This document shows positions 22,145-26,868 of a stretch of DNA of 26,868 nucleotides, in pieces. The stretch is from a virus. Location: positions 1-26,868 of IMG/VR virus record IMGVR_UViG_3300030380_004403, one strand, 5' to 3'. Position numbers and translations under genes: made by a program. Under the pieces are notes generated by a model that did not search any database, was not told the origin of the DNA, and worked only from the letters and a program-made list of their open reading frames with translations. Numbering within the stretch: position 1 is the stretch's first letter; each line of letters starts with the position of its first letter.

Positions 22145-23634
22145 CGACCTAGATAATCCATTACACCCATCCATTTAGGTGCTGTATATCTAGGTTGTGT
22201 TTGCCACTCAAGCAAACCAAACGATCCGTATCTACCGTGATCACCTGTGGCTCGGTATAACATGAATAGATCTCCACCTTCCCCAAACCAGCGATTCAAG
22301 TCATTGTAATATAACTGACGCATTCCTGGGTCTCTGTTAGCCTGTACAAATAAGTTTGTAAGAGCTTGATTGTTTTGTGCAGATCCCACTCCTACTAGGT
22401 GCTGACCACCTTCGTAAGCTAATAGCTGTAAGCCTCTCTGTGTGGTATCAATTCTATTCTGCCTAGTATACACATTGTGATTGTCATCAAGGTCTATCTG
22501 ACAGAGAGATAGAATGTGAGAAACAGAGAACGTAGAGGCTTGTGGGTAGTTACTAGGATTTCCTAACGACCCACCAAAGTAAGGAGCAACTGCAAAAGCA
22601 TCTGCATTCTCATAGGCATTTTGCCAATCCATGATTTGTCTGTTGACCCAAGGGTTAACACTTTGGCCTGCCAATACGCGAACGAGTCTTCTTTGATTTA
22701 ATGGGTTGTAAATGTTTGAGAATAGGTTAAAAACTTCAATTGATCGCTGAGAATAATAACGCCAACCCGCATGCCAAGGTTGAGGGTGTAATCCTAACGC
22801 TGTCCCTTCGTTTTGAGCGTATTGACACTGATCAAAGATGCCATTCCAAACTTCGTTACTGTATTCTAAATAAATTGTAAGTGATGGATCTAAAACTATT
22901 CGACATAGCAGTGCAAGATACTGAACATATAAATCGTTTGCCATGTGAGGCACACAGATCCACATGTGCTTTTTTGTTTTGTTGCACAGGTCAATCATGT
23001 AAAGAGGGTGAACTCCCTCCGAAGTAGCCTGAGTATAATTAAAAAAGTTAGTGGCTTCATACCAATGAATCACAGGGTTATCGTTTGTCCGACCCCAGTT
23101 CATAAATCTGATGGTATCGAAAGGCTCTAAGCTCTTCATAAAATCAGGGTGGAATATTCTGTTGGAGTTATCATACCCAGGAAGATATACTCGAATGTTT
23201 TCAATGGGCTGCACGATGTCTGTAATCCTAAGAGTAAAATACCCATCGCTCGGAACCTGTAAATTAATTTTAATGTGACCTGGATTCTGCTCTACAATCG
23301 TAACAGATCCGTTACCACCTGCCAAAGGCTTCAGAGTTCCGATACCATCGTAACGAATGTTATAGATACCATCGGGGTAATTAGGAGACCCGTCAGAAAA
23401 GATGATAGATTCAATCCATTGATTAGGCTCAAGACTTTGAGGCCACCCAAGATCGTCTGTGTTGATTGCAGGCCCACCACCCCATGAAAAAGGGCTAGCT
23501 TGATGGCTCACCCACTCGCGAGAACTTTTAAAGGCGTTCACAAACGGGGTTTGTTGATGCCAGTCAGTGACTGTTTCTAAATTTACACCCACGGGTCCTT
23601 GTGGGGCAAAGGCGAGTAGTGCTGCAAGTAACAT
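22141..23634 (-). CDS. Exported glycoside-hydrolase-like TIM-barrel protein
   Basis: A 497-residue protein with a short hydrophobic N-terminus (LLAALLAFA) that looks like a signal sequence, though it lacks a positive charge at the front. Residues about 15-165 form a beta-rich N-terminal domain (FVNAFKSSREW, YDGIGTL). Residues about 165-497 look like a clan GH-A type barrel, with Asn260-Glu261 in IYLEYSNEVWNG as acid/base-type residues and Glu408 in LLAYEGGQHL as nucleophile-type residue. Similar proteins are encoded by marine bacteria and are often annotated as cellulose-binding. Substrate is unknown, and some relatives may lack activity. It is the last gene of a minus-strand group, 18 bases after the small basic protein gene. 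Probably acquired from a bacterium; a role at the host envelope or exopolysaccharide is inference. TATATA lies just before the ATG and no good ribosome site is seen. Confidence 0.8.
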   Translation of the reverse strand: MLLAALLAFAPQGPVGVNLETVTDWHQQTPFVNAFKSSREWVSHQASPFSWGGGPAINTDDLGWPQSLEPNQWIESIIFSDGSPNYPDGIYNIRYDGIGTLKPLAGGNGSVTIVEQNPGHIKINLQVPSDGYFTLRITDIVQPIENIRVYLPGYDNSNRIFHPDFMKSLEPFDTIRFMNWGRTNDNPVIHWYEATNFFNYTQATSEGVHPLYMIDLCNKTKKHMWICVPHMANDLYVQYLALLCRIVLDPSLTIYLEYSNEVWNGIFDQCQYAQNEGTALGLHPQPWHAGWRYYSQRSIEVFNLFSNIYNPLNQRRLVRVLAGQSVNPWVNRQIMDWQNAYENADAFAVAPYFGGSLGNPSNYPQASTFSVSHILSLCQIDLDDNHNVYTRQNRIDTTQRGLQLLAYEGGQHLVGVGSAQNNQALTNLFVQANRDPGMRQLYYNDLNRWFGEGGDLFMLYRATGDHGRYGSFGLLEWQTQPRYTAPKWMGVMDYLGR

Positions 23635-23652
23635 ACTCTTATATAGTATGCT

Positions 23653-23859
23653 TTACTGTTTGACGCAATTAGGGACCATTCGGTTACCCTTCTTCTTCAA
23701 TCCCTTCTGAACCCAACCTTTCCAACAAGCTTCTGCAATGACTGCGATAGACTCTTTCTTGACGCTCTTAACGCAACGCTCATATTTGTTCATGTCTTTT
23801 CGACCGACAGAAGCAGTGCAGATGGCGTATGGATTCTTCTTTTTAATTGCCACCTGCAT
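23653..23859 (-). CDS. Small basic phage protein, capsid-type, with YxGWxQKG-like motif
   Basis: A 68-residue protein with two motifs that I know from many phage genomes as small modules beside or inside head proteins: NPYAICTASVGRKDMNKYERCVKSVKK near the N-terminus, shown here in part, and CWKGWVQKGLKKKGNRMVPNC at the C-terminus. IAE-A (residues 41-44) fits the gp21 cut-site consensus and resembles the FIAE-A signal of T4 internal proteins. It has four cysteines. No function is known for these modules. It overlaps the upstream gene by 17 bases and is followed by the glycoside-hydrolase-like gene. Confidence 0.75.
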   Translation of the reverse strand: MQVAIKKKNPYAICTASVGRKDMNKYERCVKSVKKESIAVIAEACWKGWVQKGLKKKGNRMVPNCVKQ

Positions 23860-24346
23860 CTCTCTTTTCAGTATCTGTTTTGGTACTAGTAGTCGTTTGT
23901 TTCTTAGGGCGACGGAGGGCCATTCGAACAGGCACCGATGCCTGCATCCCTCTGAATTTTCTAGCTTCTTTTGGTGTAAGTCCTGATACTTTCTTGCCTT
24001 GTTGATCGGTCAAGTTTTCAAGTACCCTCTCAGCAATAGAAGCCTTCATGCCAGGGTTAACATCTGTAGAGCAGTTCCACTTACGGAGAGCCTTGTTGAT
24101 ACGACTGTCAGGATCTCTACGAGTTTTAGCCGATGTCATACGCTTCTTCATACCCCCCATTCTAGCACAGAAAGACTTGCGACGTTTAGCAGATTTGCTA
24201 CCTTTTTTAAGCTTTGAGGGCTTTGTGGTAACAGCAGTCTTTAGCTTAGAACCAGGGTTTGCAGCCCTGTATCTTTTTACTCCTTTAGCAGTAAGTCCAC
24301 CTGCCGCAGACTTGTCACCACTTTTTACGGAGAATTTCTTTGGCAT
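23843..24346 (-). CDS. Basic DUF6321-like phage protein
   Basis: A 167-residue strongly basic protein. The ATG at 24346 is preferred over the longer GTG start at 24394 because aaaagg lies just upstream of it and the family normally starts there (MPKKFSVKSGDKS). The N-terminal 90 residues match a module I know as DUF6321, found in large phages and giant viruses: SGDKSAAGGLTAKGVKRYRA, then NPGSKLKTAVT, KLKKGSKSAKRRKSFCARM and a final RKWNC. Residues 105-140 contain VLE and a GLTPKEARKFRG helix. Its function is unknown; charge suggests nucleic acid contact. It is the first gene of the minus-strand group and is divergent from thyX. Confidence 0.8.
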   Translation of the reverse strand: MPKKFSVKSGDKSAAGGLTAKGVKRYRAANPGSKLKTAVTTKPSKLKKGSKSAKRRKSFCARMGGMKKRMTSAKTRRDPDSRINKALRKWNCSTDVNPGMKASIAERVLENLTDQQGKKVSGLTPKEARKFRGMQASVPVRMALRRPKKQTTTSTKTDTEKRDAGGN

Positions 24347-24396
24347 GGTGCCTTTTCTTTTTTCTAATAAAACGCTAAGGTTACTTCTGCTCACGG

Positions 24397-24405
24397 CTAT
24401 AATAC
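24397..24405. promoter_or_regulatory. Divergent -10-like element between DUF6321-like gene and thyX
   Basis: The plus strand reads TATAAT (24398-24403), 21 bases before the thyX ATG. The minus strand reads TATTAT, ahead of the gene starting at 24346. The nine-base CTATAATAC differs by one base from the palindrome CTATNATAG found in the two other divergent gaps. A perfect CTATGATAG at 24423-24431 overlaps the thyX start codon and is probably chance. Confidence 0.4.
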
Positions 24406-24424
24406 TCCTACACTATGTACCTCT

Positions 24425-25201
24425 ATGATAGACTTTCTTAAAGATAAAAAGAGTTCCGTTTCTTTGGTTGACCGTATGATGGCTGATTCAGCACTTAAGA
24501 CAGTAAATGCTGCAAGATGCTCCTACGATTTTCAGAAGGATGAATTTGATGAGAAAGACCAGAGACTCACTAGGTTTCTGTGGAAGCATGAACACACATC
24601 TCCCTTCCGTCACAGCTACTATACATTTCAAGTAAAGCTGCCTATTTTTGTGGCACGGCAGTTGATGAAATATCAAGTTGGTTCGGGGTTTAGGTCAGTA
24701 GAAGCTGACGGAAGGGAGATATTTATTGAGGAGTTCGACCACTTGTATGATATCGACAAGGGATGCTCCTGGAATGAGGTTAGTGGCAGATATACTAAGA
24801 CTTCAGACGATTACTATATTCCTTCGGAATTAAGGTCTAATCCTCCACACGGTAACAAGCAGTCTTCTGGTAAGTATGAGAATCCGATGGATGAGAATAC
24901 CATGGGGTATATGTATCCTGGTGAGGTCATCGAGTATATGAATCAGTTATGCTCTAACGCTCTTTACATGTATAATCGCATGATTAAGAATGGGGTAGCC
25001 AAGGAGCAAGCAAGAGGCGTTCTCCCTCAGTGTATGTATACCAAAGCATACTGGACCCTTAGCCTGCAAAGCGTTATCTGGTTCTTGCATCAACGGCTAA
25101 AGCCAGATGCTCAGTATGAAATTAGAATGCTCGCTGAAGGAATTTACGAGCTAATGAGAGATGATCTTTGCAAACTAGGCATTACAAAGGAGAGTCTGTG
25201 A
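24425..25201 (+). CDS. thyX: Flavin-dependent thymidylate synthase with interrupted signature motif
   Basis: A 258-residue ThyX, making dTMP from dUMP with flavin and methylene-tetrahydrofolate. Family features: VNAARCSYDF near the N-terminus, HEHTSPFRH, FVARQLMKYQVG and WNEVSGRY. The C-terminal block has EQARGVLPQ and AQYEIRMLA. The classical signature RHRxxSxNExSxRY is altered: RHR is KYQ, close to the KHQVG seen in some phage ThyX as I recall. About 29 residues (87-115) separate KYQVG from WNEVSGRY, where phage relatives have about two. The active-site effect is unknown. The start at 24425 keeps the VSLVDRM segment usual at the N-terminus; no clear ribosome site. The stop overlaps the next GTG (GTGA). 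Confidence 0.88.
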   Translation: MIDFLKDKKSSVSLVDRMMADSALKTVNAARCSYDFQKDEFDEKDQRLTRFLWKHEHTSPFRHSYYTFQVKLPIFVARQLMKYQVGSGFRSVEADGREIFIEEFDHLYDIDKGCSWNEVSGRYTKTSDDYYIPSELRSNPPHGNKQSSGKYENPMDENTMGYMYPGEVIEYMNQLCSNALYMYNRMIKNGVAKEQARGVLPQCMYTKAYWTLSLQSVIWFLHQRLKPDAQYEIRMLAEGIYELMRDDLCKLGITKESL

Positions 25202-26250
25202 AGAAATGCTTGATCATTGGAGATACTCACTATGATACCAAGTGTGAAGGGTATCTCCAGAGCCAAATAGAATCTACGATCCGGCTTGTCAATGAGCACA
25301 AGCCTACTCACGTTGTTTTCTTAGGTGACATCTATCACCACAGAAAACCGTCTCCAGAGGTAATCGTAGCAACTCATAAGATGTTTAAGAAACTGGCACT
25401 CACGCCAGGACTTAAATTCATTTACGTGCTCAGAGGAAACCATGATTCGCAAAATAGAAACGATGACGGGTTGACTGCGCTGGAAACACTTTGCTACCCA
25501 GGGTCGAAAGTGCGGCTTGTCCAGCAGACCTTAACTGATATTGATCTTAAATTCTTGTTGATACCACATTATGAAAACGAAGAGACGATTAAGGAGCACC
25601 TACATAGAGGATCTGATGATAATTATATCGCTTTCGGCCATTTCAGCTATTGCCCTGCTCACCTTGGTATCCGTGGCTTTGATTCTGATCTTAAACTGAA
25701 GGACTTTGGGTGCCGCACTATTTTAGGACACATTCATAAGTATGTTGAGGATGAGCATGTAACTATTTTGGGAACTCCCTGGTCTACTAATTTTGGTGAA
25801 TCCGATAATGAACATTATGTGGGTGTGTTGGAAGAAACTTCTGGCGGCTGGGGTCCACTTAATAAATTTAAAGTAGGATTTGGACCACGATTCTATGAGG
25901 CTCCTTACGATGCTCTTGAGGCAATGAAGGACGAGATATCGGATTCTAATTACTTCACTCTTTTGCGAGTAACCATTGATAAATTTTCAGAAGATCCACC
26001 ATCTCTTCTTCGCGCCGACATCGCTAATAAATTTAAAGTGGCTTACGTGGATTTAAAGTTTCAGCCTGTTTACGACGACACTCTAAATGAAAGATTGTCT
26101 GGCTATGATCCTAATGTGCCTTTAACTGTAATTGATGCAGATATCATTGGGAAGTATATTGAAGAGCAATGTTCAACAATACCGAAGGAGAGACTAGAGG
26201 AGGGGTTAAACCTTATCAAAGATTATGCAGATCAAGAAGATCAAAGCTAA
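25198..26250 (+). CDS. 47: Recombination endonuclease subunit (gp47/SbcD/Mre11-like)
   Basis: A 350-residue calcineurin-like metallophosphoesterase. Start GTG 25198 is chosen because aaaggagag lies just upstream and the family starts directly with the first motif; an upstream TTG would add ten unrelated residues. Metal-binding motifs are in order: GDTHYD (Asp9, His11), FLGDIYHH (Asp44), GNHD (Asn81, His82, Asp83), FGHFS (His148) and GHIHK (His178, His180). T4 gp47 forms a complex with gp46 that resects DNA ends for recombination-dependent replication. The neighbouring gp46-like gene overlaps by 26 bases, confirming the pair. The GTGA overlap with thyX links them in one operon. Confidence 0.92.
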   Translation: MKKCLIIGDTHYDTKCEGYLQSQIESTIRLVNEHKPTHVVFLGDIYHHRKPSPEVIVATHKMFKKLALTPGLKFIYVLRGNHDSQNRNDDGLTALETLCYPGSKVRLVQQTLTDIDLKFLLIPHYENEETIKEHLHRGSDDNYIAFGHFSYCPAHLGIRGFDSDLKLKDFGCRTILGHIHKYVEDEHVTILGTPWSTNFGESDNEHYVGVLEETSGGWGPLNKFKVGFGPRFYEAPYDALEAMKDEISDSNYFTLLRVTIDKFSEDPPSLLRADIANKFKVAYVDLKFQPVYDDTLNERLSGYDPNVPLTVIDADIIGKYIEEQCSTIPKERLEEGLNLIKDYADQEDQS

Positions 26251-26868
26251 AAACTTCTATTCATTTAAGAGTTTAGAATTAGATTTCTCCAATCTTGCCG
26301 GTATCACCAGGATACTTGGTCACAATAAAGATAGTGGAGGATCTAACGGCGCGGGTAAGAGTGCTTTATTTGAGGCTGTCACCTGGGGTATCTATGGCAC
26401 CACGATCCGAAAGTCTACTGAGGCGGCTCTAGTTAACTCTCAGGCTGGCAAGGATTGCTCTGTGTGCGTTGAAATTGACAAGAAGGGTACTGGCACCATT
26501 GTAATTACGAGGTCTAAGAGACCCACTGGATTGGACGTAGAGGTTAACGGCACCCTGGTGAACAAGGCCAATGCGACTCAAACTCAAGAGGCATTAGAGG
26601 AATTGCTTGAAAGTGATTATAAATCTTTCCTGGCATCAGTAGTATTTGGTCAGCACTCTACGTTTACTTTCCTCGACTCGACTCCAGAGGATAAGCGCAA
26701 GATTATCAAGAACTGTTTCAACCTCGATGATATCTTTTCAAAGCGTGCCTCTGTTAAGCAACTGAAGTCTTCTTATCAGGGCGAGTTGAAGGTGATTGGA
26801 ACCCTGCTAGCTAACCTTATCAACGAGAAAGATAAGTTGCAGGCTGAAGTTCCTGATGAGAAGTATAA
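26225..26868 (+). CDS. 46: Recombination endonuclease ATPase (gp46/SbcC/Rad50-like), 3' partial
   Basis: Open from ATG 26225 to the window end: 214 codons plus two bases with no stop. The N-terminus has the Rad50/SbcC opening (MQIKKIKAKNFYSFKSLEL) and a P-loop spanning residues 32-46, with SNGAGKSALFEA. The Q-loop region is SVVFGQHSTFTF, followed by LDSTPEDKRKIIKNCFNLDDIF, the usual family sequence before the coiled coil, which is just beginning at the edge. It pairs with the gp47-like nuclease, whose end it overlaps by 26 bases, to process DNA ends. The missing C-terminal part should hold the rest of the coiled coil and the Walker B domain. Confidence 0.92.
   Translation, partial: MQIKKIKAKNFYSFKSLELDFSNLAGITRILGHNKDSGGSNGAGKSALFEAVTWGIYGTTIRKSTEAALVNSQAGKDCSVCVEIDKKGTGTIVITRSKRPTGLDVEVNGTLVNKANATQTQEALEELLESDYKSFLASVVFGQHSTFTFLDSTPEDKRKIIKNCFNLDDIFSKRASVKQLKSSYQGELKVIGTLLANLINEKDKLQAEVPDEKY

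Noticed and set aside
24423-24431. Perfect CTATGATAG at the thyX start
   Set aside because: It overlaps the start codon itself, so it cannot be the -10 for this start; the TATAAT at 24398 is a better candidate.
24683-24769. Mini-intein in ThyX
   Set aside because: The extra segment is about 27 residues, far below intein size, and lacks splice-junction Cys/Ser and terminal His-Asn residues.
1-26868. tRNA genes, CRISPR arrays, insertion sequences
   Set aside because: The gaps are all under about 85 bases, and I saw no cloverleaf, spaced direct repeats, transposase motifs or terminal inverted repeats.

Overview
The window comes from a tailed bacteriophage of the myovirus type, distantly related to T4. 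The evidence is a recognisable T4-style virion set: prohead protease gp21, scaffold gp22, major capsid gp23, neck gp13 and gp14, sheath terminator gp15, sheath gp18 and tube gp19. It also carries a gp55-like late sigma factor and the gp47/gp46 recombination pair. Genes are packed with almost no free space, and many start codons overlap the previous stop (TAATG, ATGA, GTGA). No rRNA, tRNA, CRISPR array or insertion sequence is visible. The host cannot be named. No stretch longer than 300 bases lacks a gene.

Layout. Bases 1-15503 are a plus-strand late module. It starts with a partial Cys-rich, collagen-like structural protein. A prohead block follows: an acidic gp67-like protein, two small core-like proteins, gp21 with an unusual long C-terminal extension, three extra genes including a membrane protein, then gp22 and gp23. 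After a strong terminator at 9413-9439 come gp13, gp14, gp15, three small proteins, gp18 and gp19. An 821-residue unknown protein (15576-18041) follows a large hairpin. Six gaps carry a (C/G)TAAATA box that resembles the T4-type late promoter.

Bases 17997-22144 switch strand repeatedly: a PD-(D/E)XK nuclease (-), two small unknown genes (+), the gp55-like sigma (-), then a family A DNA polymerase with an N-terminal uracil-DNA-glycosylase-like domain (+), divided over three consecutive ORFs. T4 itself uses a family B polymerase, so the replication module differs from the T4 norm. Convergent genes overlap at their 3' ends, and divergent genes share very short promoter gaps containing the palindrome CTATNATAG.

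Bases 22141-24346 are a minus-strand group: two small basic phage proteins of the kind often found with capsids, then a 497-residue exported glycoside-hydrolase-like protein that looks host-derived. Bases 24425-26868 return to the plus strand with a flavin-dependent thymidylate synthase (ThyX) whose signature motif is interrupted, then gp47-like nuclease and the start of gp46-like ATPase, cut by the window end.

How they work together: the polymerase, ThyX, gp46/47 and nuclease supply DNA replication, nucleotides and recombination. The gp55-like sigma should then direct RNA polymerase to the (C/G)TAAATA late boxes that drive head and tail genes. The most notable points are the three-ORF UDG-PolA, the glycoside-hydrolase-like gene beside capsid-type genes, the EF-hand-bearing gp21 protease, the interrupted ThyX motif and the bidirectional CTATNATAG promoters.
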